Below are positions 1 to 7,811 of a DNA stretch of 49,092 bases, piece by piece. The DNA is taken from positions 1-49,092 of the forward strand of contig NZ_SOZE01000005.1 of assembly GCF_004519315.1 (NCBI RefSeq). Reading direction: 5' to 3'. Position numbers and translations under genes: made by a program. Source of the DNA: Mucilaginibacter psychrotolerans. GTDB taxonomy: Bacteria > Bacteroidota > Bacteroidia > Sphingobacteriales > Sphingobacteriaceae. The first letter of the stretch is position 1. Each line of letters starts with the position of its first letter. The notes under the pieces are model-generated. The model searched no databases and was not told the origin of the DNA. It was given only the letters and a program-made list of their open reading frames with translations.

Positions 1-322
1 TCTTCTGCCGGAGGCTCAATTGGCGGGAAAGTTCGTAGCTGGAAATACCTTTTTTGTTGCAGGACATCGTATAGATAATATGGAACGCCTTACGTATAGG
101 GAATTTAAGCATATGGAATAAAGTACGGGCGGTAGCTGATTCCGAATACTTGCATCTAGAACATATCCGGGTGCCTGCCTGCTTCCCATTATAATAACGG
201 GAATGGCTGCAATTGCCACATTTATAAATTTGTTCCCATTTTTGCATAGCTAAGTACTCCCAACACTTTTCATCAGTTGAGAATTTCTCAGTAAACTCCA
301 GTATATTTAATCCTTGAAACAT
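1..322 (-). pseudogene. IS1595-family transposase, 5' part, frameshifted and cut by the window edge
   Basis: Reading the minus strand from an ATG at 322 gives a start of the form MFQGLNILEFTEKF, then a zinc ribbon with CGNC and CSRC pairs and the segment ATARTLFHMLKFPIRKAFH. This is the N-terminal zinc-ribbon plan of IS1595-family transposases (N-terminal Zn ribbon followed by a DDE-type ISXO2 domain). Near position 50 the gene meets an A6 run. The in-frame reading then becomes meaningless (RYFQLRTFPP), whereas the neighbouring frame continues the family pattern (KKGISSYELSRQLSLRQK). Skipping one base in the A run would join the two. It may be a decayed copy, a sequencing indel, or a gene that relies on slippage at the A run. 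The catalytic domain lies outside the window. Family assignment is by pattern recall. Confidence 0.7.
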
Positions 323-429
323 AATTTTAGCTTGTTTGGTATCTATAGGTTAAATATACTAAAATTATTAGCAATACCCAGGCGCCTTATTCTATAAAAG
401 AATCCGATGTGATGATTATTTGAAAGGGT

Positions 430-470
430 AACACCATAGCGATGGGTTTAAAACCCATCGCTATGGTGTT
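430..470. repeat. 20-bp perfect inverted repeat (palindromic intergenic element)
   Basis: Arms 430-449 and 451-470 are perfect reverse complements separated by one base. Sixteen bases of one arm (CCATAGCGATGGGTTT) recur at 48457-48472 beside the third REP array, so this is a dispersed repeat family rather than a unique site. It lies between the 3' end of the old yellow enzyme gene and the transposase remnant, and could also stop transcription from both sides, but there is no clear T tract. Confidence 0.85.
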
Positions 471-481
471 GCGAAAAGGGG

Positions 482-1549
482 TTACCACTTCGCACGTTCG
501 TATTGTAGTGGCCATTTCACCTCGACACCTAACTCGTGGGCTGCGCGAAGCGGAAAATGCGGGTCGCGTAGGAGTTCACGTGCCAAAAGCACCAAATCCG
601 CCTGCCCGGTTTGGATAATCTCGTCGGCCTGTTTGGCGGTGGTTATCAAACCTACGGCACCGGTGGGTATGCATGCCTGGTTTTTAATAGCTTCGGCAAA
701 TTCAACCTGGTAGCCCGGTTTCAAAGGAATCCGCACCCCGGCAACATTGCCTCCTGTGCTGGTATCAATCAGGTCGATGCCTTTATCCAGTAATATTTTG
801 GCTAAGGCTACAGAATCGTCTATCGTCCAGCCACCTTCGGTCCACTCCGTGGCAGATATGCGGACGAACAACGGGTACTCTTCAGGCCAAACTTCCTTTA
901 CGGCATCAATAATCTCTAGTAATAAGCGGGCGCGGTTTTCAAGCGTGCCGCCATAAGCATCGGTACGGTGATTACTCAATGGCGATAAAAACTGGTTGAT
1001 AAGGTAACCATGTGCGCCGTGCAATTCAATCACCTTAAAACCGGCGGCCAATGCACGTACGGCAGCAGCGCGAAAATCATCAATTACTTTGGCAATGCCT
1101 TCGCGGTCGAGTTCCTGCGGGGTCTCTTCGTTTTCGGTAAAAGGCACTGCGCTCGGCGCAAAGGTTACCCAGCCATTTTCTTCGGTAAATCGTATTTGTT
1201 TGCCACCCGTCCAGGGCAAATCGTGGCTGGCTTTGCGACCGGCGTGCGCTAACTGGATACCGGCTACCGCCCCTTGTTCTTCAATAAAATTGGTAATCTC
1301 TTTTAGTTTGGCAATGTGTTCATCTTTCCAGATGCCCAAATCGCCGTAGGAAATACGCCCCTCGGGCGAAACCGCTGTGGCCTCGGTGATAATTAGTCCG
1401 GCACCGCCAACCGCACGACTACCTAAATGGACCAGGTGCCAGTTATTGGCAAAACCGTCTACAGCGGAGTATTCGCACATGGGCGACACTACAATGCGGT
1501 TCTTTAATTCGATATTTTTTATTTTGATTGGACTAAATAGATGCGGCAT
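482..1549 (-). CDS. namA: NADH:flavin oxidoreductase, old yellow enzyme of the YqjM/NamA type
   Basis: Predicted 355-residue FMN-dependent ene-reductase that would reduce activated C=C bonds with NAD(P)H in the cytoplasm. The N-terminus MPHLFSPIKIKNIELKNRIV and the motif SPMCEYS match the YqjM branch, in which the Cys (here C25) and Tyr (Y27) contact the flavin and substrate. HAGRKA follows near residue 102, and HGAHGYLINQFLSP carries the paired His residues that bind the substrate. The C-terminal flavin phosphate site (GLITTAKQADEI, ADLVLLARELLRDP) is intact, and length is normal. I chose the start at 1549 because the family begins at MPHLF; an upstream ATG at 1582 adds a non-conserved MLLLIFVKKNI. 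The physiological substrate cannot be read from context. The gene looks monocistronic. Confidence 0.9.
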   Translation of the reverse strand: MPHLFSPIKIKNIELKNRIVVSPMCEYSAVDGFANNWHLVHLGSRAVGGAGLIITEATAVSPEGRISYGDLGIWKDEHIAKLKEITNFIEEQGAVAGIQLAHAGRKASHDLPWTGGKQIRFTEENGWVTFAPSAVPFTENEETPQELDREGIAKVIDDFRAAAVRALAAGFKVIELHGAHGYLINQFLSPLSNHRTDAYGGTLENRARLLLEIIDAVKEVWPEEYPLFVRISATEWTEGGWTIDDSVALAKILLDKGIDLIDTSTGGNVAGVRIPLKPGYQVEFAEAIKNQACIPTGAVGLITTAKQADEIIQTGQADLVLLARELLRDPHFPLRAAHELGVEVKWPLQYERAKW

Positions 1550-1696
1550 GATGTTTTTTTTGACAAATATGAGGAGTAACATTTACAGCAAGCTCATGGT
1601 TTTGTAAAATAGGGCACATAGCCTGGATATGACCCGAGTATGAATAACCAGCCTTGCGGTTTTGGGGCCGCTACAAAAAAACAGAAAACTGGCGTA

Positions 1697-2095
1697 TTAA
1701 GATGATGACGATGTGGTGCCATCACCCATTTTAGCAAATTCTTTTTTGCTTATCACCAACAATACCTCATCATTATCCAACAGCAGGTAACCTTGCTCGT
1801 AGCAAAAAAAGTAACGTGCGCCTGCCTGGGTTTTGTAGCTGCTGGTAAAGTAATCAAAATCGAAGCCGTTCTTCAGCAGCTTCTCGCGCGTGGTTTTGGT
1901 TTTGCCTGATGGGTTAAGCTCTTCTATTATGCGGCGGTTACGGCGCAGGATATTATTGATATTGCGCACCAGGTTATAGCTGTTACTGTTAAGCTGGTTA
2001 TTATAATTATTGCGGCACAGGTCGTTACAGAATTTTTTATCTGCACGGCCATGTAAGGGCGTTCCGCAATCTAAACAGGTTCTTTGTGCATTCAC
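1697..2095 (-). CDS. small zinc-ribbon protein of unknown function
   Basis: 132 residues. The N-terminus has CLDCGTPL and a second pair in KKFCNDLCRNNYNNQ, a four-Cys zinc ribbon of the kind that begins many small Bacteroidota proteins. A basic helical middle follows (about residues 40-75, NILRRNRRIIEELN, TTREKLLKNGFDF), then a mixed segment containing YFFCYEQGYLLLDNDEVLLVISK and a Ser-rich tail. It is transcribed divergently from ssb across about 150 bp. The ribbon next to a basic helix would suit nucleic-acid binding, but that is inference. I do not recognise a characterised homologue. Confidence 0.75.
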   Translation of the reverse strand: MNAQRTCLDCGTPLHGRADKKFCNDLCRNNYNNQLNSNSYNLVRNINNILRRNRRIIEELNPSGKTKTTREKLLKNGFDFDYFTSSYKTQAGARYFFCYEQGYLLLDNDEVLLVISKKEFAKMGDGTTSSSS

Positions 2096-2245
2096 CTGAT
2101 AAAGATAACCGATTATTTATCCGTTTGCAAACGCTTGCAAACGGATATTGTCGTTTATAAGCGCTTATTACCCGACTAAAATTTTCACCCCACTGCACTT
2201 TTGTATGGTCAATTAACCAGACACATACATTAAAAACTAAACAAG

Positions 2246-2584
2246 ATGACAGCATTGAAAAACAGCGTAAGGCTGATTGGTAACCTGGGCATGGACCCTG
2301 AAGTAAAAACGTTCGACAACAACCGCAAACTGGCTCGCCTATCCATCGCCACCAGCGAGAGCTACAAAAATGATAAAGGCGAAAAGGTAACCGAAACGCA
2401 ATGGCACCAGATTATATTTTGGGGCGCGCAGGCCAACCTTGCCGAAAGCTACCTTAAAAAAGGCGATACCGTAATTATAGAAGGCAAACTGGCCAGCCGG
2501 CAGTATAACGATAAAGAGGGCGTAAAACGCTACGTAACCGAAATTGTGGTAAATGAATTTGTAAAGATGGGGAGCAAGGCATAG
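2246..2584 (+). CDS. ssb: single-stranded DNA-binding protein, short form
   Basis: 112 residues forming one OB fold: NSVRLIGNLGMDPEVK at the N-terminus, then LARLSIATSESYKN, ETQWHQIIFWGAQANLAESYLKKGD and VIIEGKLASRQYND, the usual SSB order. It binds ssDNA during replication and repair. The protein stops right after the OB fold (VVNEFVKMGSKA) and lacks the Gly/Pro-rich linker and acidic tip that recruit partners in housekeeping SSBs. It is therefore probably an accessory paralogue. A near-match to the Bacteroidota -7 element (CACTTTTG, 2196-2203) lies 42 bases upstream of the ATG. REP array I begins 9 bases after the stop codon. Confidence 0.92.
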   Translation: MTALKNSVRLIGNLGMDPEVKTFDNNRKLARLSIATSESYKNDKGEKVTETQWHQIIFWGAQANLAESYLKKGDTVIIEGKLASRQYNDKEGVKRYVTEIVVNEFVKMGSKA

Positions 2585-2592
2585 AGCCCGGT

Positions 2593-3412
2593 CCGTCGGT
2601 TGAAACCGACGGCAATGAAGTGGGAGGATGGAAATGTTTCACGAGACAACTTCATTGCCGTCACATTTATGTGACGGAATAGCTATTCCGTCGGTTGAAA
2701 CCAACGGCAAAGAAGGTGGGTTGAGGGATGCTTGGGCACTGCCACTGTTTGGTCGGTTGAAACCGACGGCAATGAAGTGGGGGGATGGTAATGTTTCACG
2801 AGACAACTTCATTGCCATCACATTTATGTGACGGAATAGCTATTCCGTCGGTTGAAACCGACGGCAAAGAAGGTGGGTTGAGAATGCTTGGGCACTGCCA
2901 CTGTTTGGTCGGTTGAAACCGACGGCAATGAAGTGGGGGGATGGTAATGTTTCACGAGACAACTTCATTGCCATCACATATGTGACGGAATAGCTATTCC
3001 GTCGGTTGAAACCGACGGCAATGAAGGTGGGGTTAAGGATTGGTGGCAGGTAGAAAAGTGGAGATGTTAATATCCGCAACCCACCTTCATTGCCGCCCCA
3101 TTTATGGGACAGAAAAAGAGAAATCATATGGAGCTATTCCGTCGGTTGAAACCGACGGCAATGAAGTGGGAGGATGGATATGTTTGGTGAGACAACTTCA
3201 TTGCCGTCACATTTATGTGACGGGATAGGTATTCCGTCGGTTGAAACCGACGGCAATGAAGTGGGAGGATGGATATGTTTGGTGAGACAACTTCATTGCC
3301 GTCACATTTATGTGACGGAATTGGCATTCCGTCGGTTGAAACCGACGGCAATGAAGTGGGAGGATGGATATGTTTGGTGAGACAACTTTATTGCCGTCAC
3401 ATTTACATGAGG
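2593..3412. repeat. REP array I: about nine palindromic heads in REPIN-like inverted pairs
   Basis: Heads of the form CCGTCGGTTGAAACCGACGG start at 2593, 2688 (one changed base), 2751, 2845, 2907, 2999, 3139, 3234 and 3329. Most are followed by CAATGAAG. Inverted partners (CTTCATTG then CCGTCACATTTATGTGACGG) lie at 2658, 2815, 2971, 3204 and 3299, with degenerate ends at 3093 and 3394. A complete unit is head, CAATGAAG arm, core of about 30-60 bases, complementary arm, second head. Consecutive units are joined by a short linker, usually AATAGCTATT. Units at 3139, 3234 and 3329 repeat at exactly 95 bp. At 2688-2750 and 2845-2906 half-units with another core (TGCTTGGGCACTGCC) interrupt the order. 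Open reading frames across this region are repeat artefacts. Confidence 0.95.
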
Positions 3413-3462
3413 AACTAGCGAAGCTTCAATGAAAATATTAAACAAATTTAAATATCAAAAAT

Positions 3463-3897
3463 ATGTCTTTTGTTAAAATCTGGGTTCATTTAGTCTTTTC
3501 GACAAAAAACAGGCAACCATGGCTTAACAAAGAATTAAGGCATGATGTGTGCACCCATATTATCGGAAACTGCAAAAAGAAGGAAATTTATCTGCAAACG
3601 ATTGATGGATACGTTGACCACCTGCATTGCTTGATTTCATTGGGGAAAAATCAAAGCATTTCTACTGTTGCCCAACTTATCAAAGGTGAATCATCTTTCT
3701 GGATAAATAATACTAAAATTATTGAGCAGCCTTTTTGCTGGCAGGACGATTATTTCGCTGTATCGGTTGGTGAATCTCAGGTTAAGAGGGTTATTAATTA
3801 CATTAAAAACCAGGAGCAACATCATCTGAGGAAATCCTTTGAAGAAGAAGCAACCGAATTCAAAACTATTTACGGCTGGAGTTTGGTCAAGGACTAA
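3463..3897 (+). CDS. REP-associated tyrosine transposase (RAYT), IS200/IS605-like Y1 HUH enzyme
   Basis: 144-residue single-domain transposase of the Y1_Tnp fold. It has the HUH metal motif (H53-L-H55 in GYVDHLHCLISLG) and a candidate catalytic Tyr113 in VINYIKNQEQHH, with the His pair after it that is typical of RAYTs. Such enzymes cut ssDNA at a hairpin foot through a 5'-phosphotyrosine link. The N-terminus (VKIWVHLVFSTKNRQPWL) is also typical. The gene sits between REP arrays I and II, which share its presumed hairpin substrate. No terminal inverted repeats or accessory tnpB are present, so it looks like a domesticated REP manager rather than an insertion sequence. That it acts on the flanking REPs is inference from position and from known RAYT/REP pairs. 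Confidence 0.88.
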   Translation: MSFVKIWVHLVFSTKNRQPWLNKELRHDVCTHIIGNCKKKEIYLQTIDGYVDHLHCLISLGKNQSISTVAQLIKGESSFWINNTKIIEQPFCWQDDYFAVSVGESQVKRVINYIKNQEQHHLRKSFEEEATEFKTIYGWSLVKD

Positions 3898-3920
3898 TTG
3901 ACGAAAGCTTATGACCTATT

Positions 3921-4517
3921 CCGTCGGTTTCAACCGACGGCAATTAAGGTGGGGTTAAGGATTTGTGGCAGATAGAAAAGTGGAGATGATAATATCCGAA
4001 ACCCACCTTCATTGCCGTCACATTTATGTGACGGAATAGATATTCCGTCGGTTGAAACCGACGGCAATGAAGGTGCGTTACGGATTGTTGGCAGGTGGAA
4101 AAGTGGAGATGATAATATCCGAAACCCCACCTTCATTGCCGTCACATAAATGTGACGGAATAGCGTCGGTTGAAACCGACGGCAACGAAGGTGGGGTTAA
4201 AGATTGGTGGCAGGTAGAAAAGTGGAGATGATAATATCCGAAACCCACCTTCATTGCCGTCACATTTATGTGACGGAATAGATATTCCGTCGGTTGAAAC
4301 CGACGGCAATGAAGGTGCGTTACGGATTGTTGGCAGGTGGAAAAGTGGAGATGATAATATCCGAAACCCCACCTTCATTGCCGTCACATAAATGTGACGG
4401 AATAGCGTCGGTTGAAACCGACGGCAATGAAGGTGCGTTACGGATTGTTGGCAGGTGGAAAAGTGGAGATGATAATATCCGAAACCCACCTTCATTGCCG
4501 TCACATTTATGTGACGG
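3921..4517. repeat. REP array II: five REPIN-like units
   Basis: Heads start at 3921 (loop inverted, GGTTTCAACC), 4045, 4164, 4287 and 4406. Inverted second heads start at 4015, 4139, 4257, 4381 and 4498. The arms are longer than in array I: CAATGAAGGTG on the left and CACCTTCATTG on the right. The core contains GTGGCAGGTAGAAAAGTGG or a close variant, and unit length alternates at about 124 and 119 bp. Second heads at 4139 and 4381 have the loop inverted (CATAAATG instead of CATTTATG). The unit at 4045-4163 appears identical to 4287-4405, a higher-order duplication of about 242 bp. The unit at 2999 in array I shares this core. Confidence 0.95.
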
Positions 4518-4553
4518 ACAGAGGCAGAGAAATCATGCGGCCATATATAGTGC

Positions 4554-5258
4554 TTACGGCGTTGTTACCGCCACTGGTAGCACTTTGCCGTTAAAGAACC
4601 TATGCCCCGTAACTGCAAAATCGGCGATATATTTACCCATTTCAAACGCCATCACGGGTGATTCATAACCTGGAAATGCCTGCTCCAGCATTTCGGTTTG
4701 CGCCGAACCCAGGGCCAGGCAATTTACTTTGATGCCCTGCCCCACCAATTCCTGCGCCAGGCACTCGGTTAAGGTATGTAGTGCTGCCTTGCTGGCCGAA
4801 TAGGCAAGCAACCCCGGAAATTTTGCACTCCCCTGAAAAGCGCCCATGGAGCCTATGTTAAGGATATGCGAGCCTTCGCCCATAAAGCTCAACAGGCTTT
4901 GAATGATGCGCACATGGCCTATGTAGTTGCTCTGCAGCATTTCTACAAAGTCGGTTTCCAAAAGCTCGGCAAATGGTTTATTGATGAGTACGCCCGCATT
5001 ATTCACCAATACATCTATTCGGTTATCAAAGTTAGCGGCGATGAACTGCTGCAATCCGACATAATCATCGTGCACAATATCGAACGCAATAGCATACAGT
5101 TCACAATCGGGATTGAGGCCTTTAGCAATCTCTAGTAGCTTTTCAAGTTTATCTTGCGAACGCGCCAACGCAATTACTTTATGCTTGCCCGATAAAATAA
5201 GTTCTAGTACCGCTTCGAATCCTACGCCGCTGCTGGCGCCTGTTATAATGATGTTCAT
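4554..5258 (-). CDS. short-chain dehydrogenase/reductase
   Basis: 234-residue classical SDR with Rossmann fold. TGASSGVG at residues 6-13 binds the dinucleotide, NNAG is at 86-89, and the catalytic set is S137 (NIGSMGA), Y153 and K157 (YSASK). No acidic residue directly follows the second strand (VIALARSQDK), and the Arg there suggests NADPH preference. The substrate is unknown. Its start overlaps the stop of the upstream PIN toxin gene by 4 bases (5255-5258), so the SDR is probably translated as the third gene of the antitoxin-toxin transcript. Confidence 0.9.
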   Translation of the reverse strand: MNIIITGASSGVGFEAVLELILSGKHKVIALARSQDKLEKLLEIAKGLNPDCELYAIAFDIVHDDYVGLQQFIAANFDNRIDVLVNNAGVLINKPFAELLETDFVEMLQSNYIGHVRIIQSLLSFMGEGSHILNIGSMGAFQGSAKFPGLLAYSASKAALHTLTECLAQELVGQGIKVNCLALGSAQTEMLEQAFPGYESPVMAFEMGKYIADFAVTGHRFFNGKVLPVAVTTP

Positions 5259-5623
5259 AGGTTAAATGGATTTATTAATTCCACTTTATGGGGTAGCGAT
5301 TTAAAATCAGAAATATTATTCGTTAATAATGGAAGATTTTCGACCAATGCCGTGCTGTAAATTATTGCATCAGGGAGTTTGATTTTATGACTCGCTCTTA
5401 GTTGAATTGTTTGCTTAGTTATCTCATCTGATAATTCAACAATTTCGCACGACGAACAAACCTGCGCCATATAATTGCGTCCCTTCGCGGATCCGAAGGC
5501 AAACCCCATAGCCTCGATGTAAGAAATAACAGATATTTTTGCGTTCGAAGCAGGTGGGATTAACTCGTCGATTCTAAGGATGTTTTTTGAGATATAAATT
5601 AAAATATTAGTATCAAAAATCAC
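5255..5623 (-). CDS. PIN-domain ribonuclease, VapC-like toxin
   Basis: 122 residues with the PIN-domain acidic centre: D4 in MIFDTNILIY, E37 in VISYIEAMG, D85 in KLPDAIIYSTAL and the final TNNISDF (N103/D106). Family members are Mg-dependent RNases that cut tRNA or mRNA when freed from their antitoxin. The preceding gene on the same strand overlaps by 11 bases (5613-5623), the normal translational coupling of antitoxin to toxin. All four catalytic positions are present, so the toxin is probably active. Confidence 0.88.
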   Translation of the reverse strand: MIFDTNILIYISKNILRIDELIPPASNAKISVISYIEAMGFAFGSAKGRNYMAQVCSSCEIVELSDEITKQTIQLRASHKIKLPDAIIYSTALVENLPLLTNNISDFKSLPHKVELINPFNL

Positions 5624-5861
5624 GATCCCATTCCTTTCTTATCTGGCGCTGCCAAGCTGAAGGGTCCTTTATATCATCAAAAAAGTCCTGGTCGCCAATT
5701 TCTTCCTGAATTTTTTTAATTTTTTCGTATGTTGAAGAAGGCTCTTTGAATTGCAAAACAACGTCTTCCGTTTCCACTTCGTGTACATACGGTATCTCGT
5801 GCAATATCTTTTTCAGGGATTCAGCACGATCATCGTCAACTTTTACTATCAGCGTTGTCAT
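5613..5861 (-). CDS. antitoxin partner of the PIN toxin
   Basis: 82-residue acidic protein (MTTLIVKVDDDRAESLKKIL at the start, KEPSSTYEKIKKIQEEIGD in the middle, DPSAWQRQIRKEWDRDF at the end). It lies directly upstream of and overlaps the VapC-like gene. The N-terminal beta strand plus helix could be a small DNA-binding or dimerisation unit, and the C-terminal half could wrap the PIN active site. I do not recognise an AbrB, Phd or RHH signature, so the class is uncertain. Its role is inferred from position, size and overlap. Confidence 0.72.
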   Translation of the reverse strand: MTTLIVKVDDDRAESLKKILHEIPYVHEVETEDVVLQFKEPSSTYEKIKKIQEEIGDQDFFDDIKDPSAWQRQIRKEWDRDF

Positions 5862-5883
5862 ACCCTAAATTACTACTTTTATG

Positions 5884-7662
5884 TTAAACCACCAATTTCT
5901 CTTCTACCGGGTGCTTTATCAGATACAGCCCATCGCTGATGAGTTTTTGATACTCAGGTTCGGTGGTGGCTTTATTTTCCAGGAAAGCCTGTATTTCAGC
6001 AGCAAGGGCGTGTTCTAAGCCTTCATGGTCGAGCAGTTCTAAGATTTCCAACGCGCAGAGCCAATCATCCTGGTGGTATTTTTGCAGCATCAGCCATACA
6101 TTTCCCAGATAGCCGTAATCGCCGCCCTTGTGCCTGCGGTTACGCACTTGCCGGTAAAGGTTATGCAGTTGAAGGGTTGCGTCATCATACACCGGGTGAT
6201 GCGTTACAGTTGCCGATTTATACGGGATCTCCAAAAAGGCATCCTTATCTGCCGCGCCACAAAATACGGATACGATACGCTCGCCGACAGCCATATCATA
6301 TACGCCCCACTCTGGCTGAAACAGCAGTTCGCGGCCCTTATCCGTTACGGTACAATCGATAAAAGTGATGATTTGTATCTTACTGTGGTGCGCATAGATA
6401 GTTTTCACCTTGCCATAAACGCTGACACCGCTTTCGAATTGAAGCGAGGTTTCTTTGCCTGGTTGTATACATGCGGCTTTTAACTCATCTGACGTAAAAT
6501 CCTCTAAAGCTTTGTCGCTACCTTGAAATTTACCCACGGGCGAACTGAAACCGTCTTTGTGGTAGCTTTTGCCATGGCCTTTGAGCTGCTTATTGCCCAC
6601 CGATAAGGCGGTGCCGCCAGTAGTTTTAAGGAACGCAACATCGCCCTCTCCATCTACCTTCATTTCCGTAAACGTGCCCGAAACCTGTAACCCCGAGCTA
6701 TAAACCGCAGTGCAGGTATTGTTGCTTTCGACGGCTTTTTGCAGGCCGTAAGCGCCACCTCTGCGGAACGACATGGTATCAGCAAATTGCTCCAACACGT
6801 CTATCAAATTTTGGAAGGTGGGCGTAACAAAAAGCTGCGGTTGTGTTTTGGTTATATCGTAGCTATACTTTACGGCATCGATGGTATAAGGCAACTTTTC
6901 AACCTCGGCCATCATACAACTCGCGCTTTCGCCGATGGAAGATAGCAAACCGGCACCATATATCTTTGGATTTTCTAATGAGCCTATCAGGCCGTATTCG
7001 ACTGTCCACCAGTGCAGGCGGCTAAGCAGGGCCATTTCAGATGGTTCACCCATGTTATCCTGCCGGTATGCGACCAACGCTTCTGCTTTTTTGAGTTCTG
7101 CTTCATCGGCATCGGGCATCTCCTTCAGTATCGAGAGCACCCGTATAGCTTCATACAACTCAAAATCCTGCGCGCTGAACATTGCCTTCGCTCCTATTGA
7201 ACCAAAGTAGCTTAAGTATTGGTGGTAATCCTTATCGGCAATAATAGGCGCATGCCCCGCCGATTCATGAATAATATCCGGCGCGGGGGTATATTCAATA
7301 TGCTTTAACTGGCGGATATCGGCAGCTATTACCAGCACCCGGTAAGCCTGATACTCCATAAATGCCGCAGGGGGGATAAAACCATCCACCGTAACGGCGC
7401 CCCAGCCAATTTTCGCCAAAGCATCATTCATATCCTGTAAATCGGGGATTTTCTCTATCGTTAGCCCAGCCTTCTGCAAGCCGGGAATATAGGGGTAATA
7501 GGCAACATCTTTAAGGTAGCTGTAGTTTTGGCGCATTACATAACGCCACACGGCATGATCTACCGGGGTGTAATGTTCGTAGTGCTGCGGTACAATGAAC
7601 TGCTTCAGATGTGCGGGCAGCGCAGCAACCTGCGGGTTATTAAAATCATTAAATCGGCTCAT
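5884..7662 (-). CDS. phhA: aromatic amino acid hydroxylase (phenylalanine 4-monooxygenase), double-length type
   Basis: 592 residues. The N-terminal half is a pterin-dependent hydroxylase with the two-His-one-Glu iron site: H132 and H137 in IIHESAGHAPI, and E222 in HWWTVEYGLIG. It would convert Phe to Tyr using tetrahydropterin and O2, feeding the HPPD/HmgA/FAH genes at 17.9-22.0 kb. From about residue 330 there is a second half of about 260 residues that is not part of the canonical domain. It contains Gly-rich beta segments (SSGLQVSGTFTEMKVDGEGDVAFLKTTGG) and a helical C-terminus (EILELLDHEGLEHALAAEIQAFLENK). Long forms like this are, as I recall, found in Bacteroidota, and the function of the extra half is not known to me. 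Start at 7662 (MSRFND) is preferred over the ATG at 7704, which adds a non-conserved leader. Confidence 0.88.
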   Translation of the reverse strand: MSRFNDFNNPQVAALPAHLKQFIVPQHYEHYTPVDHAVWRYVMRQNYSYLKDVAYYPYIPGLQKAGLTIEKIPDLQDMNDALAKIGWGAVTVDGFIPPAAFMEYQAYRVLVIAADIRQLKHIEYTPAPDIIHESAGHAPIIADKDYHQYLSYFGSIGAKAMFSAQDFELYEAIRVLSILKEMPDADEAELKKAEALVAYRQDNMGEPSEMALLSRLHWWTVEYGLIGSLENPKIYGAGLLSSIGESASCMMAEVEKLPYTIDAVKYSYDITKTQPQLFVTPTFQNLIDVLEQFADTMSFRRGGAYGLQKAVESNNTCTAVYSSGLQVSGTFTEMKVDGEGDVAFLKTTGGTALSVGNKQLKGHGKSYHKDGFSSPVGKFQGSDKALEDFTSDELKAACIQPGKETSLQFESGVSVYGKVKTIYAHHSKIQIITFIDCTVTDKGRELLFQPEWGVYDMAVGERIVSVFCGAADKDAFLEIPYKSATVTHHPVYDDATLQLHNLYRQVRNRRHKGGDYGYLGNVWLMLQKYHQDDWLCALEILELLDHEGLEHALAAEIQAFLENKATTEPEYQKLISDGLYLIKHPVEEKLVV

Positions 7663-7811
7663 AGGGAAGCTGGTTTTAACTGGGTTCTTATACAGAAACA
7701 GCAAATAACCGATTATGATTCGATAGATTTTTAATTCAGAATATAATATTTTTTGAGGGCTGTATGCCCGAATTATATTACGGTTTTGAAAAAATGGTTA
7801 GAGGCGAGGCC

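Noticed and set aside
430..470. Simple rho-independent terminator
   Set aside because: It is a strong hairpin at a gene end, but lacks a T tract and has a relative at 48456, so a dispersed repeat is the better description, though it may still affect transcript ends.
2593..4517. CRISPR array
   Set aside because: The regular spacing first suggests CRISPR, but both repeats and intervals are repeated, the units are inverted pairs with complementary arms, there are no unique spacers and no cas genes nearby.
2628..4668. Several open frames of 60-124 codons across the REP arrays on both strands
   Set aside because: Their translations are the repeat units read through (recurring words such as LHCRRFQPT), with no protein-like conservation; they are by-products of stop-free palindromic repeats.
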